A program made the translations under genes and the position numbers. This document shows positions 1 to 11,262 of a stretch of DNA of 64,000 bases, one piece after another. Each line of letters opens with the position of its first letter. Position 1 is the stretch's first letter. A model generated the notes under the pieces. The model did not search any database. It worked only from the letters and a program-made list of their open reading frames with translations, and had not been told where the DNA came from. The DNA lies in assembly GCF_014805685.1 (NCBI RefSeq), contig NC_060890.1, forward strand, positions 28,000,500 through 28,064,499. Direction: 5' to 3'. The DNA is from Silurus meridionalis (lineage: Eukaryota; Chordata; Actinopteri; Siluriformes; Siluridae).

Positions 1-216
1 ATGATAAAATACTTTTAATCCAGGTAATCATGGACAATGTTTCCTGAAACCCTCTACATCCCTCATTTTCCTTCCTTACAGCAGCAGCCACCTTCACCAG
101 AGAGACTCGGTTAAGCAAAAGCATTTATAATACTTCAAAATAGCAAAATAACGAAAAAGATTTCTATGCTATTACTAATACTACAAAAAAAATAAAATAT
201 TAATAATAATATTAAA

Positions 217-247
<31 letters not shown>

Positions 248-477
248 GCTTTTTAAACATATTCCTCCTAAGCTTTGCTCTCTACCACTGACAGATTGCA
301 TACATTGACCCTGGGGAGATGTGGTTCCTGGCAGAAGTTCCAGGGCACAATTATAGGCTCGGTAATGAGGTAAGCCACTCATGAAATGATGGTAATTGGA
401 TGGAATATAAACTGACTTTTCACAGATGTGACTGAAATCATTATTATGAGTAGATGAAAACAATGTTGGTGACATTG
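1..477. other. AT-rich stretch without a gene
   Basis: No coding region is seen. Positions 185-247 hold an imperfect AAT-type microsatellite. The sequence becomes less AT-rich at about 478, where a gypsy LTR remnant begins. Confidence 0.6.
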
Positions 478-564
478 TGTCAGGGAACCACCAGCCAGGA
501 ATCCCCCCCCGCACACACACACACACTTAGCACACTCGCAGTGCCTCGCCTTACTACTAATCAC

Positions 565-1095
565 CTTCACTTTTCTCCAATCTACTCTCCTCTCCAGCAG
601 CCCGATGGCTCTTTCAGCTTCCTGCAGGTCAAACTCTACATAGAAATGCAACCACACAAGTTTCCCACCAATCGATCCAATGTAGCGTTCCTCATTTCCT
701 TACTCACTGGGAAGGTTCTGAACTGGGCGAGGGCCATATGGAGCACCAATAGTGCCATAGCCATGTCATATGTGCAATTTACAAACCACTTTGCGGAGGT
801 TTTCTGCTCCGCCACTGGGGCCCTGCCTGTATAGTGGTGAGCATGGGCACTTCATTCCCCAGTGTCCGGCCTGACCCCCTCGCCCGGCAGTGAGTACAGT
901 CGACTTCACCGCGGAAATCACCCACTTATTTAAGCTCCCGGTCACACTAATAACCCCCATGCTCTCCCTTCTGGTCTCTGCTCTGGTAGATTTTAGCTCC
1001 GCAGGCAACTTCATCTCCCAGGACTGCCTAGAACAGCTTCAGCTCCACCAGGAGAGAGGGACACGGGAGCTGGTGGTCCAAACCATCCAAGGGAT
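565..1095 (+). pseudogene. Gypsy gag and protease remnant
   Basis: The + strand reading from about 565 matches a gypsy Gag core (LLTGKVLNWARAIW, then YVQFTNHFAEVF), the capsid-like region of sushi/chromovirus elements. It breaks at about 831. From about 890 a second frame resembles the retropepsin region: ALVDFSSAGNFISQDCLEQL corresponds to the usual ALVDSGSAGNFIS active-site block. The catalytic D-S/T-G is read here as DFS, so the protease would be inactive. Frame changes between the two parts show decay. The gag zinc knuckle is seen only as a degraded trace near 840-870. Confidence 0.75.
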
Positions 1096-1339
1096 GCCCT
1101 TAGAGCATGGTTGGGTGTAGTACTGTGCCCCGGTGGTCATTCTCCAGGTTGGCCTGTTCCACAGCGAGGAGATCCGTTTTCTTGACGCTTAAGAACTCTA
1201 CGGCGAGTATTATTCTGGGGCATCCTGGCTGGCACAACACTCTTCGAAGCTCTTTTGGAACCCCTGTGACATCCTCGAGTGGCGCCACCGATGCAGGGAG
1301 CACTTTCTACACCACCTACTCCGTCTGCGTCAAATTCCC

Positions 1340-2215
1340 TGAGTGGCCACACTCGTGGAAAGCCCTAAAAACTCCCAGGAGGTGGAGGTTCCCCCGGAGT
1401 ACCAATTGTGTGCAGACATATTCAGTAAGCAGGCAGCAACTCGCCTACACCACCACCATCCATGGGACTGCACCATTGACCTGATGCCAGGTGCTAAACT
1501 GCCTAAAAGGCAGGTGTACTCGCTGTCGGTTCCAAAATGCATGGCGATGGCCCTCCGGCAGGGCTTTATTACTCCTCCCCCGCAGCCTCCAGTTTTTTTT
1601 GTGGAGAAGAGGAGGGGGAAGGCCCTGCATCAACTTTTGCAACCTGAATACCAAATCACTCCACTCCTGTATCTGCTCCCTCTAGTCTATCTCAATCTAG
1701 AGAAGTGTGAGTTCCACCGGCTGAAATTGCAGTTCCTAGGATATGTGATTAGCTCATTCGGGTATATGGATGAACCAGGGGGAAGGTGAAAGCAGTGCGG
1801 CACTGGCCCCGTCCGAGCACTACCAAAGAGCTCCAATGCTTTCTAGGGTTCGCCAACTTCTACCACCAGTTCATCCAGGGCTTAAGTCTGGTCAACGCCC
1901 CACTCACCCCTCTCCTGAAGGGAAAGGCCAAGACCCTCATGTGGACCCCATAGGCCAAAGAGGCCTTTCAGGAACTAAAGAGGAGGTTCAGTGTTCCTGG
2001 CCATCAAACTGGTGCTCAAAGAGTGTTGTCACTGGCTGGAGGGGGCAGCACTCCCCTTTATGGTCATCACTGACCAAAAGAACCTCCAATACCTGCAAGA
2101 AGCCAAGCATTTGAATCCCTAACAAGCCAGATGGGCCCTGTTTTTCACCCGCTACCATTTCACCATCACCTACCGTCCCGGCTCCACGAACAGCAAGGCA
2201 GACGCCATAGTCCCC
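1340..2215 (+). pseudogene. Gypsy reverse transcriptase / RNase H remnant
   Basis: The reading 1343-1789 gives the N-terminal gypsy RT block (FSKQAATRL, then WDCTIDLMPGAKLPKRQVY, then FFVEKR). It jumps to LEKCEFHRLKLQFLGYVIS, so the catalytic YxDD palm segment is deleted. From about 1795 another frame reads [20 protein letters not shown] and [16 protein letters not shown], the RT-RNase H connection. Traces of RNase H ([12 protein letters not shown]) follow to about 2115, and FHITYRPGSTNSKADA ends near 2205. Several stops and frame changes interrupt it. The deletion of the RT active site means the copy cannot have been autonomous in its present state. Confidence 0.8.
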
Positions 2216-2249
2216 ATTCACCATTCATCATTCAAAACCCCACAACACT

Positions 2250-3335
2250 TACCCACAGGAAAGCTGGTCCCCCTGCCTATACAACAGCGGCCGTGGTCAC
2301 ATCTGGGGATAGATTTCATTACGGACCTGCCCAACTTGGATAGTAACACCTGCATCCTAGTGGCTGTGGACCGCTTCTCAAAGGCAGGCATGCTGCTTCC
2401 ACTTTATGGCCTGCCCACAACCCTAGAGACTGCAGAGGTGATGTTCCATCATGTATTCCGGAACGTCTGCCTCCCTGAGTAAATCATGTAAACCGACCCC
2501 AGTTCACATCCCATGTGTGGAAGGTGTTCTTCCTGCTCCTAGGGGTTACAGTTAACCTGTCATCTGGATATCACCCTCAGACCAACGGGCAAACGGAGCG
2601 GAAGATACAGGAGCTGGGATGCTACTTCTGGTCGTACTGCAATCAGGACCACACTAGCTGGATGCCACCGACCTGACCCTGTTTCAGTGCATGCTGGGCT
2701 TCCAGCCATCTTTGTTTCCCTGGACGGAAGAGACATCAAATTTTCCAGCAGTGGATTATTGATTCTGGGAAAACGTGCGTGTGTGGGAGTCAGCACACAC
2801 GCAGCTCTGACATGCCCTCAGAACCACCCAGAGGTTCGCAGATCCTCTGAAGTCAGAGCCCTCTTCACCAACCGGGTGATCAGGTCTGGTTGTCCACCCA
2901 AGATCTGTGCCTATGGCTACCCTGTAAGAATCTCAGTCCCATTTTATCTGCCCATTCCGGATCATCAGGTGGGTCAATGAAGTGGCCTATAGGCTTGACC
3001 TTCATACTTCCAACCACATCTGACCTTCCAAGTGTCACTACTAAAACCCTTTACATCCCTACCACAGAGCACCCTGGAGTCACCATAGATCCTCCTTCCC
3101 CAGAGATGCTGGACCAGCCGTCGGTGTACTCCATCCAGAAAAATCTGAACTCATGACGTAGGGGTGCCACCCTGGAATACCTCATTGACTGGGAGGGGTA
3201 CAGACCAGAGGAGTGCTCTTGGGTCGCCAGGTGGGACGTGGTAGACCCTGCACTCCTGGAAGAGTTTCACTCCAGCCACCCTAACCGCCTCGCACCCCCG
3301 GGGCCACGGGCCACCCAGGCGCCTAGTTAGGGTGT
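2250..3335 (+). pseudogene. Gypsy integrase and chromodomain remnant
   Basis: From about 2260 the + strand reads PLPIQQRPWSHLGIDFITDL and then ILVAVDRFSKAGMLLPL, the start of the DDE integrase core. The rest survives only in shifting frames to about 2800. At 3160-3260 the reading [20 protein letters not shown] is a chromodomain signature (Y-L-V-x-W-x-G-Y), which places the element among chromoviruses; the C-terminal tail [14 protein letters not shown] is typical of fish gypsy Pol. Internal stops occur, for example near 2481. Confidence 0.8.
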
Positions 3336-3440
3336 AGAGAGCTGCCCCAGGAGGAGGGGTTATTGTTAGGTAAACACCAGCCATGCCTCCCCTCTACACT
3401 CAGAACACACGCAGCACCTCACCTTCCTACTATTACCCAG

Positions 3441-4330
3441 GTATCTGAATATCCAGTCAAGAAATTGAAGGGTTATGTTTTTTGAAAGGCCTGGACTCAT
3501 TGGAGATTTTTCAGGAAACTGTGACTAGGAGAGTGATGGTTTCATTATGGAAGGCTCGGCAAGAGGTGATCACCACAGAATTGGGCTGTGATTTGCTCCC
3601 TCTTGGAGTCCAAAAGTGCTAGATACCCGGGCACTGCCTCTCTTAATGATTTCAGGATTTGAGGTGGTACACTTGGAGTACATCCCCTCTATCTGTGTGC
3701 CTAATCTCATAGTCGACGTCTCCAACCCATGGTGTAGCCATAAAGGGTCCTTGCACTTGCGAGTAATTTAGAGCTCAACATGGGTAGTAATATGAGTACT
3801 TTGTCTTCTGGTGCGAATTCCCACAGCTGCTATTATAAAGCCGGGACTGGTATTTCTGGCCCTACAGTGTTAATTGCCCCAAAGGGTGGAGTTTTGCTTT
3901 TAGGTCAAGGGAGCACTGAATTTCATTTTTGCTGGCAGAAGGTCCTTCCCTTCAATTTATGATGATGATATCTAGCTCCTAGCAAGATCTCTTTCAGGAC
4001 CCTGACCCGGGAGATAACACATAAGAGTGCCTCCACAATACTGCGGGATTAGATGATTAGAGAGAGGCGCTGCTTCTGGGTACCGCATAAATAAACACTA
4101 TCACAAAGTGATGCCCTCATGCAGTCCTCTCTAATGGCCTGACAAGGTCCATTTTAATTCTTTCTAAGGGAACCTCGATCAAAGGTAATGGTGCAATGGG
4201 GCTTCTGGGATGGCTAGCGGATTCCCCAGCTGACATTTATGACATGCTGCACACCACCTACGTACATTGCCATGTATGCCCTCTTTTGTAGAAGTGTCCC
4301 GCATCACTCGGTTAAGCCTTTATTTATTGA
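3441..4330. other. Unassigned, probably old repeat
   Basis: No convincing gene is seen. The longest open frame (3780-3962, 60 codons) shows no known domain. The base composition resembles the neighbouring decayed gypsy, so this may be an unrecognised transposon remnant, but nothing in it proves that. Confidence 0.35.
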
Positions 4331-4520
4331 CCTCAAAGTAGGGGTATGAAAAAGCACAATACTTGGCTGGAACTGCCCAGGTTACCCACAACACCAGCAG
4401 ACATGCCCAGGCTTCCGCCTTGATCAGGGGCCCACGATTTACAGCTTGGCAATGCTGGGGTTTGAACTTCTGACCTTTCACTCAGTAAACCAGAGACTAT
4501 ACCAGTGAGCTACATTCCCA
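4331..4520 (-). repeat. Degenerate tRNA-derived SINE-like sequence
   Basis: Read on the minus strand this ends with a tRNA-like head (the complement of CTTCTGACCTTTCACTCAGT and GAGCTACATTCCC). Teleost tRNA-derived SINEs show a similar arrangement: box A, box B, then a GC-rich body. It is strongly diverged and no target duplication was found. Confidence 0.4.
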
Positions 4521-4835
4521 ATAAATTCCCAGTAAAGCATTAAAGTAGTCTAATCTAGATATAACGGAAGCATGAACTACTTTTTCTGCATCCTGTAATG
4601 ACATCATATTTGTAATTTTTAAAATATTTTTAAGGTGAAAGAAGGAGATCCTGGTAATATTATTCACATGAGCCTTAAAGGAAAGACTCGGGTCAAAAAA
4701 GGAAAGACTCGGGTCACACCAAGGTCTTTGACTGCTGTACACACTGAAACAGAAACACCATCCAGAGATGCTACGCAATCGGAAAGTTTACTTTTAGCTG
4801 CATGTGGTCATAGTAAAAGTAGTTTTTAGTAGTAA
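4500..4835 (-). pseudogene. L2-family LINE ORF2 fragment (RT C-terminal part)
   Basis: The minus-strand translation contains [20 protein letters not shown] and [20 protein letters not shown], nearly the same as the L2 RT C-terminal region at 10278-10895 and 53517-53915 in this window. It carries a small internal duplication of the GGAAAGACTCGGGTCA segment (4679-4712). The fragment lacks the RT active site and is followed directly by an L2 ORF1 fragment in the opposite orientation. Confidence 0.8.
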
Positions 4836-4849
4836 TTTTTTATGATATG

Positions 4850-5835
4850 GCGAGCATCCAGCTCATTCAGTGTGTCAAGCGTGACATGTTTAGTCAGTCA
4901 TTCTACATCACTAGCGATAATTATAGCTGTGAGTAGTGTAGGATAGTTTGCTCTTTGACGGAGAAGATTCTAGCATTAGAGAAGCGCATCCGGAGAGAGA
5001 ATTAGTGAGTGTGAGAGCAGTCCAGGTTCTGCAGGGGAAAGTCTATATGCCCTAGCTGGAGTTAACATTCCCCCAAATCTGGCATTAGAGCCCTCACAGC
5101 GAGGCGAGTGGGTGATTCTCACAAAGCCAAAGCTAACATTAAGGCTCGCCTATGGGAGCACCATTCCTTTCTGCTTCATGTGTCCAACAGGTTTGCTTTC
5201 CCCAGTGAAACACCTGCTAAGAAACCTTAAAAAGCTCTGGTTATAGGAGACTCTATTCTGAGGCAGTGAAATTAGCTAGACCTTTAGGGTGACCAGCAGC
5301 CCAGGTCAGGTGTATCCAGGGTGCCGAACATAGCAGGTCAGCTTAGATTTTACTTTTTCTTTACAGTTCCCTGAATTTTTCACACAGGAGCTAAGGATAT
5401 ACGCCTTCTAAAGTCAGAGGTTTCTAAGAGTAACATTATAGAGGTGTGTAAATTAGCGAAGGCAATGTCCAATGCTGTAATATGCTCTGGCCCCATCTCA
5501 ATGCGGCCTAGCCTACAGCAGGGTTTGGTTGCTGAACTGCTGGATGTCCGAGTGGCGCTCTAAAAACAATGTGAGCTTCATAGATAATTGGAGCAATTTT
5601 AAAGGCAAGGCTGGCCTGTTAGGGTGGGACAGTATCCATCCCACTCAGGAAGGTGCTGCTCTCATTTCTTGTAGTATAGGTCATAGTCTCAGAACAGCAC
5701 TAGTTAACCAGTGACTGTCCAAAGCCAAGGCCAGGGAGCAGACAGACAGGCTACACCGACCGTCTGCTAGCTGCACGAAGTCGTCACTCAGGATCCACCA
5801 TATTAAGACTGTGTCTGTCTCCTGAATGGAACCAA
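4850..5835 (+). pseudogene. L2-family LINE ORF1 remnant (zinc ribbon, coiled coil, SGNH esterase)
   Basis: The + strand has a decayed ORF1. A zinc-ribbon-like start (QLIQCVKRDMFSQSF) is followed by a damaged second CxxC pair and the short coiled coil SLTEKILALEKRI. Near 5240 the reading VIGDSILRQ is SGNH-hydrolase block I, and near 5620 WDSIHPTQEGAALISCSIGH is the D-x-x-H block. ORF1 esterase domains are known from CR1/L2-group LINEs. Stops (for example in the second zinc pair) and frameshifts make it nonfunctional. It runs into the ORF1-ORF2 boundary sequence that is also present at about 9050 (minus strand) and about 48840 (plus strand). Confidence 0.8.
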
Positions 5836-5866
5836 AATATAGAAATTCTTAAAAAGCCTATTTAAT

Positions 5867-6112
5867 TTACACACCTCTATAATGTTACTCTTAGAAACCT
5901 CTTCAAGCGACGACTGAAGACCTTCATCTTCCTGAAATACTTAAATTAGCACTTCCAAGCTTGTAGAATTCAAGAGTTATATTTATATTGAGTTTGTAAT
6001 CTTGCGTACCAGTGTAGATTTATTCATTACCAGAGACTCAAAGCACTTTTGTACGTCGCTCTGGATAGGGACGTCTGCTAAATGCCGCAAATGTAAATGT
6101 AAATGTAAGTAA
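5867..6112 (+). mobile_element. L2-group LINE or SINE 3' tail
   Basis: The + strand reads a short LINE C-terminus (LFKRRLKTFIFLKYLN). It is followed by the conserved tail TCGCTCTGGATAGGGACGTC, TGCTAAATGCC and short AAATGT repeats, which is the tail shared by UnaL2-type LINEs and the SINEs that use them. This is a different subfamily from the ATTGA-tailed L2 copies elsewhere in the window. Confidence 0.6.
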
Positions 6113-6153
6113 CATATTAAACATTGAATTAAATAATTATTGATTAGATTAGA

Positions 6154-6154
<1 letters not shown>

Positions 6155-6218
<64 letters not shown>
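6155..6218. repeat. (TA)n microsatellite
   Basis: About 32 uninterrupted TA units. Confidence 0.95.
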
Positions 6219-6222
<4 letters not shown>

Positions 6223-6324
6223 ATTCAACATTAATGCCAATGAAATCCAGTTAGCATCTAACCAGAAGTGCAGAAGTGGCTTATTTACAATAGATAACAG
6301 TAGATAAGTCATATAATGCAGGTG

Positions 6325-6796
6325 AGTGTAGACTGGATGGGTGAGGACTCAAATGCAGGAAGCCACCATGGTATGGAGAAAATACAGGCTTTAATATATA
6401 AAGAAAGTAACAAGCAAAGCAATGGGGCAAATTCCAAAAAACAGTCCAGGATCTTAACACAGGCAAACAGGGCAAAGCAGGTAGAGACAAAAACAGAGAC
6501 AAAAACAAATCCAAAAACAGTCAAAAAATCAGAGAGCTGACAAACAGTACAATGAAGGGCAGAGCAGAAACAAAAACAGGAGTCAGGGTCAGGATCAGGA
6601 ACAGAAACCAGAGCAGGCAGGGTGGCAAGAGTATTCTCAGGGGCAAAAAATCCCATGAGATAATCTGGCCCTTTGCTAAAGTCTAGATGTTCTTATATAC
6701 CGGGAGGCGCGGTAAAGAAACAGCAAGATGGCCACCAAACCGAAGTGCGTGCCGCAAAACTGAAGTGCTGTGTGCCTGGAAGATCCTGCCAGATAA
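6325..6796 (-). mobile_element. Gypsy LTR, family 1 (solo or fragment)
   Basis: It is closely similar to 22644-23249 and 63410-63830, and to the reverse complement of 47625-48060. Shared blocks include the AAATGCAGGA start, CCAAAAAACAGTCCAGG, the GAACAGGGCAA-like block, and the TATA-region TATATACCGGGAGGCGCGG near 6700. In the transcription sense (minus) this reads as a TATA box followed by U5. The ends are not sharp and no clear duplication was found. Confidence 0.7.
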
Positions 6797-6799
6797 ATA

Positions 6800-7600
6800 A
6801 GGTTTAATGTCCATATATACAGGGATAAGATTGATTAACATACAGAAGAGTGTACATTAGGTATTACAGTAGGTAATAATATATTGTATATAGTAATATA
6901 CAATTTACAATACGCTGTGTAAAGATTATGCATAGACAGACATCAGAAGATAATATACTTAAATGACATGATAGTTATGTATGTTAAGTATGAATGTACA
7001 CTATGTATGATGTAGTACATGCAGTATAAATATGGGTGGAATGTACAGTAGTGTGATTGTGAGTTAAGGATGGTGCAAAAAGAAATGTGTAGTGGATAAA
7101 CAGTGAAAAATACACAGAAAGTGACTACAGTATTGACTCAGCTGTTCAGTGCAGTAAAAGTTACAGGAAAAAAGCTATTCTTCAGTCTGTTTGTGCGGCT
7201 CTGAGGCACATGTAGTGTCTCCTAAGAAAAACAGGTACTGTTGTGCCTTCCTGATCAGAATAAAAGAGTTCAGAGACAAGGTAAGATCTGCAGAGATGTG
7301 GACTCCAAAGAACTTAAAGGTGGGTACACTCTCAACAGCAGCTCCGTTGATGTGAATGAGAGCATAAGTGTGATTGCCGGCTCGTCTATAATCCACCATT
7401 ATCTCTTTCTTCTTCTTGGTGTTGAGTTTTAGGTTTTATTTTAGGTTCCTTACACCATGCTACTAGGTGCTTGATCTCCTCCCTGTAAACCATCTCATCG
7501 TTACCTCTGGCCCACCACTGTGGTGTCATCTGCAAACTTAACTGATTGTGGCATAGGCAGGTATGTAGTCAAAGGTGAAAAGAGTATAGAAGAGAAGACA
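6800..7600 (-). pseudogene. Rex1/Babar-like LINE 3' fragment
   Basis: On the minus strand, 7175-7399 reads a decayed RT thumb region (SVPTFKFFGVHISADLTLSL and then FILIRKAQQYLFFLGD). It corresponds to [19 protein letters not shown] and [14 protein letters not shown] in the longer copy at 19634-21256. About 300 bp of AT-rich 3' UTR-like sequence follows on the left. The copy is truncated and full of frameshifts. Confidence 0.65.
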
Positions 7601-7719
7601 AAGCACAGCAGCACCTCTGATCTAAAGATAGGATTGTTGATATTAGATCTCACTGTCAAAAGCGCTGACTATAAACAAAATTATTTTTTAATATAATATA
7701 ATTATATTAAAATATAATG

Positions 7720-8178
7720 AGTTTAATATAATGTGTTTGACAGAAACGTGGATTAAACCGAATGAATATTTAGCATTAACTGAAGCGAGTCCTCCTGGGT
7801 ATAGTTACATACATCAACCCCGTCTAAATGGCAGAGGAGGCGGAGTCACAGCTATTTATAATAATAATTTAGGCATCACACAAATTAAAACTAAACACAA
7901 ATGTAACACATACGAAGTTATTTACACCAACATAAATTATTTAGTGTCCGAAAGCAGGTCCAGTCAGCAAATTCCATTAATTATTATTGATAGACCCCCA
8001 GGGGCCCGACTCTGATTTCTTATAGAATTTGCAGATTTAATCACAAATTTTGCTACTTCTTTACACTTGTTGGCGACTTTAATATTGATTTTGATAATCA
8101 GGAAGACTCCTTAAGAGCAGCAGTTGTGTCCATTATAGAATCAGTAGAATTAATCAGAATGTTATGGGACCCACTCAT
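7720..8178 (+). pseudogene. L2 ORF2 endonuclease fragment (copy A)
   Basis: The reading MCLTETWIKPNEY, then GYSYIHQPRLNGRGGGVTAI, then an IDRPPG block, is the apurinic-like endonuclease of an L2-group ORF2 (E of TETW, then RGGGV). It frameshifts near 8010. A decayed GDFNI block (VGDFNIDFDNQED in L2) follows near 8070. The fragment stops at the ACTCAT duplication where another L2 has inserted. Confidence 0.8.
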
Positions 8179-8675
8179 TCAATTCAATTCAATTCATGTT
8201 TATTTGTATAGCGCTTTTAACAATGAACATTGTCTCAAAGCAGCTTTACACAGATAATGTGGTGATTAAACGTAAATATGTTCTTTGTAAGTATGTTTGT
8301 CCCTGATGAGCAACTGTGGCAAGGAAAAACTCCCCGAGATGGCATAAGGAAGAAACCTTGAGAAGAACCAGACTCAAGAGGGAACCCATCCTCATCTGGG
8401 TTGCACCAAATGTCCATTTAAAGCAGATATACAATGTTGCGGGGTACAGTGATGATGATCAGAAGCAAACTGCACTCCCGAGACAGTGCAGCAGACCGCC
8501 GACACCAACTACAGTCCAATCCGTCCTCAAAGCTCCCGTTCTACTCCGGAATTACATGGAACAACCCAAGGTGTTGATGAGATACCGTCCCAAGCTGCAC
8601 AGAAGTGTGAAGATCCACGGAGGGAAGAGGGGCAGGAACAGTGGTCACTGGAGCCTCAGGAGCATGTTTAACTCG

Positions 8676-8681
<6 letters not shown>

Positions 8682-8725
<44 letters not shown>
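8682..8725. repeat. (GA)n microsatellite in L2 3' UTR
   Basis: An uninterrupted AG run. The same position in L2 copy C (13027-13050) and copy D (54709-54750, as CT) is also a GA/CT run, so the repeat is a built-in part of this L2 3' UTR. Confidence 0.9.
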
Positions 8726-8728
<3 letters not shown>

Positions 8729-9139
8729 GACGGGAAGAGAATATGGATTATTAAGTGTCCCTATTGGTGTATAAAAGTTAATGTCACTGTGCAGTTTGGA
8801 CTCCGGCAAGACTCGCTATGGCAGTGTAGTACCCTCACTGCCTGATGAGGGGAGATAATTGTGAAATAAAAACAAGTGACACGGAGCTGCTGCTGCTTCA
8901 CCACTGTCAGTGTATTGTTTTATTCTTTATAAATCAGAGGTGCTGGCTGTGCGTTCAGTCCTATTTAATTTAATGTTAATCAGGTTACTTAAACAGACTT
9001 TCTGATAATTCCTATATTTTGGTTTTGCTCGGGGGACAGACACAGTCTCAATATGGTGGATCCTGAGTGACGACTCTGTGCAGCTAGCAGACGGTCGGTT
9101 TAGCCTGTCTGTCTGCTCCCTGGCCTTGGCTCTAGACAG

Positions 9140-10041
9140 TCACTTGTTAACTAGTGCTGTTCTGAGACTATGACCTATACTACAAGAAATGAGAGCAGCA
9201 CCTTCCCGGGTGGGATGGACACCGTCCCGCCCTAACAGGCCAGCCTTGCCCTCAAAAATGCTCCAATTATTAATGAAGCCCACATTGTTTTGGAGCACCA
9301 CTCGGACATCCAGCAGTTCAGCGACCATAACCTGCTGTAGGCTACATCGCCACGTCGCATTGGGATGGGGCCAGAGCATACTACAGCATCGGACATTGCC
9401 TTCGCTAATTTACACACCTCTATAATATTACTCTTAGTAACCTCTGACTGTCGAAGGCGTATATCATCAGCTCCTGTGTGAAAAACTATCTTAGAGAACC
9501 TGTGCTTTCCTAAGAATCTAAGCTGACCTGCTATGTCCGGCGCCTGGCTCCCGGTATACACATAACCTGTGCTGCTGGTGCCCCTAAAGGTCTAGCTAGT
9601 TTCACGTGCCTCAGAATGGAGTCTCCTAAAACCAGAGCTCTTTCAGGTTTCTCAGCGGGTGCTTCACTGAGGAGAGCAAACCTGTTGGACACGCCAAGCG
9701 GAGAGGAATGGTGCTCCGTGGGCGAGCCTTAGCGTTAGCTTTGGCTTTGCGAGTATGCCGCCGAGTCGTCACCCATTCGCCCGCTGCGAGGGCTCTAATG
9801 CCGGAGTCGGGGGAATAGTACCTTCACCTAGGGCATCCAGACTTTCCCCTGCAGAACTTGGACTGCTCTCACACTCACTACTTCTCTCTAGACTCTGGAT
9901 GCGCTCCTCTAATGCTAAGATCTTCTCCGTCAAAGAGCAAACTAGCTTACACTTCTCACAGATAAAATTATCGCTAACAACGGAGAAAGACTGACTAAAC
10001 ATGTCACACTTCACACACTGAGTGAACTGGATGTTCGCCAT
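9140..10041 (-). pseudogene. L2 ORF1: zinc ribbon, coiled coil, SGNH esterase
   Basis: The minus-strand start at 10041 gives MANIQFTQCVKCDMFSQSF followed by FICEKCKLVCSL: two CxxC pairs forming a probable zinc ribbon. A short coiled coil follows (LTEKILALEERIQSLE), then an acidic Ser-rich linker. A frame change near 9770 is followed by an SGNH hydrolase. ALVLGDSILRH (about 9620) is block I, VFHTGADDIRLRQ (about 9470) is a middle block, and GRDGVHPTREGAALISCSIG (about 9200) carries the D-x-x-H pair. Such ORF1 proteins of CR1/L2-group LINEs are thought to bind the LINE RNP and possibly membranes or lipids. At least two frameshifts break this copy. Confidence 0.8.
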
Positions 10042-10177
10042 AATAGAGAAATTACGTACCTTAATGTGATTACTGTAGTGTGTGTTCGTAGTTCTGGTGA
10101 ATGTCCTTCACTCACTGCTTTCAAACCCTCAGACAGGGAAAAAAGCGCTCTTCCGACAGCAAAAATAGTCGAGACGC

Positions 10178-11262
10178 GAGATTTGATTGGGAGCCAGTGT
10201 AGACTAATTAAAACAGGGGTGATGTGGTCATATTTTCTAGATCTAGTGAGGACTCTTGCTGCTGCATTCTGAACTAACTAAAGTTTATTTATGCACTTTC
10301 TCCAACACCCAGACAGTAAAGCGTTACAGCAGTCTAATCTAGAAGTAACAAAAGCATTAACTAGTTTTTCTGCATCCTGTAACAACATCATATTTCTAAT
10401 TTTAGCAACATTTCTAAGGTGAAAGAAGGAGATCCTGGTAATATTATTCACGTGAGACTCAAAGGAAAGACTCAGGTCAATAATCACACCAAGGTCTTTG
10501 ACAGCCGTACATGCTGAAACAGAAACACCATCCAGAGATGCTACGTAATCGGAAAGTTTACTTCTAGCTGCATGTGGTCCTAGTAAAAGTACTTCCGTCT
10601 TATCCGAGTTGAGCAGAAGAAAGTTATTAAGCATCCACTGTCTAATGTCCTTTACACACTTCTCAACACTGTTTAGCTGATCTCGCTCATCTGGTTTTGC
10701 TGAAATATACAGCTGTGTGTCATCAGCATAGCAATGGAAGCGAATCCCATGTTTATGAATGATTTCACCAAAAGGCAGCATATATACAGAGAAAAGCAGT
10801 GAGCCTAAGACAGATCCTTGAGGAACACCAAACTTTACCTCATAGAGTGTGGAGAACTCACCATTTACATCAACAAACTGATGGCGATCAGTCAAATAAG
10901 ACCTGAGCCAAGAGAGAGCTGTTCACTTTATTCCAACAACGTTCTCAAGTCTAGCAAGCAGTATAATGTGATCAATGGTGTGAAAAGCTGCACTGAGGTC
11001 GAGCAAAACAAGTAAAGAGACAAAACCATGATCAGAGGCCAATAACAGGTCATTTACCACCTTAACTAGCGCCGTCTCTGTGCTATGATGAGGCCGAAAT
11101 CCTGACTGATACATTTCAAAAATGTTATTCATAAGTAGGTGTGAGCAGAACTGCTGTGCTACAACCTTTTCTAGAATTTTGGATATAAAGGGGAGATTTG
11201 ATATTGGTCTGTAGTTGGATAACTGACATGGGTCAAGGTCAGGTTTCTTAATAAGGGGGTGA
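10178..11262 (-). pseudogene. L2 ORF2 reverse transcriptase fragment (copy B)
   Basis: The frame 10895-10278 encodes [20 protein letters not shown] and [16 protein letters not shown], the RT active site with its YADD box. [20 protein letters not shown] and the thumb region [20 protein letters not shown] follow. Upstream (11132-10923) [20 protein letters not shown] and [13 protein letters not shown] carry the first catalytic aspartate. One stop separates the two frames (near 10922). The copy ends abruptly at 10178 after [15 protein letters not shown] and joins L2 5' UTR sequence. RT function needs the endonuclease, which is absent here. Confidence 0.9.

Larger units (their letters stand above)
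478..3440 (+). mobile_element. Decayed Ty3/gypsy chromovirus-type retrotransposon
   Basis: Fragments of gag, protease, reverse transcriptase, integrase and chromodomain occur in the Ty3/gypsy order on the + strand. Two related short LTR remnants bracket them: TGTCAGGGAACCACCAGCCA at 478 and TGTTAGGTAAACACCAGCCA at 3364, both followed by a similar CA-rich and CCTCACCTTcCTACTA-like stretch. A purine-rich GAGGAGGGG tract lies just before the 3' LTR, as expected for a polypurine tract. The element is under 3 kb, whereas complete members are about 5 kb, so much of the gag-RT region has been lost. Frameshifts and stops are frequent, so this is an old dead copy. Confidence 0.85.

Noticed and set aside
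6153..6312. Membrane protein with YIYIYI repeats
   Set aside because: It is an artefact of the (TA)n microsatellite.
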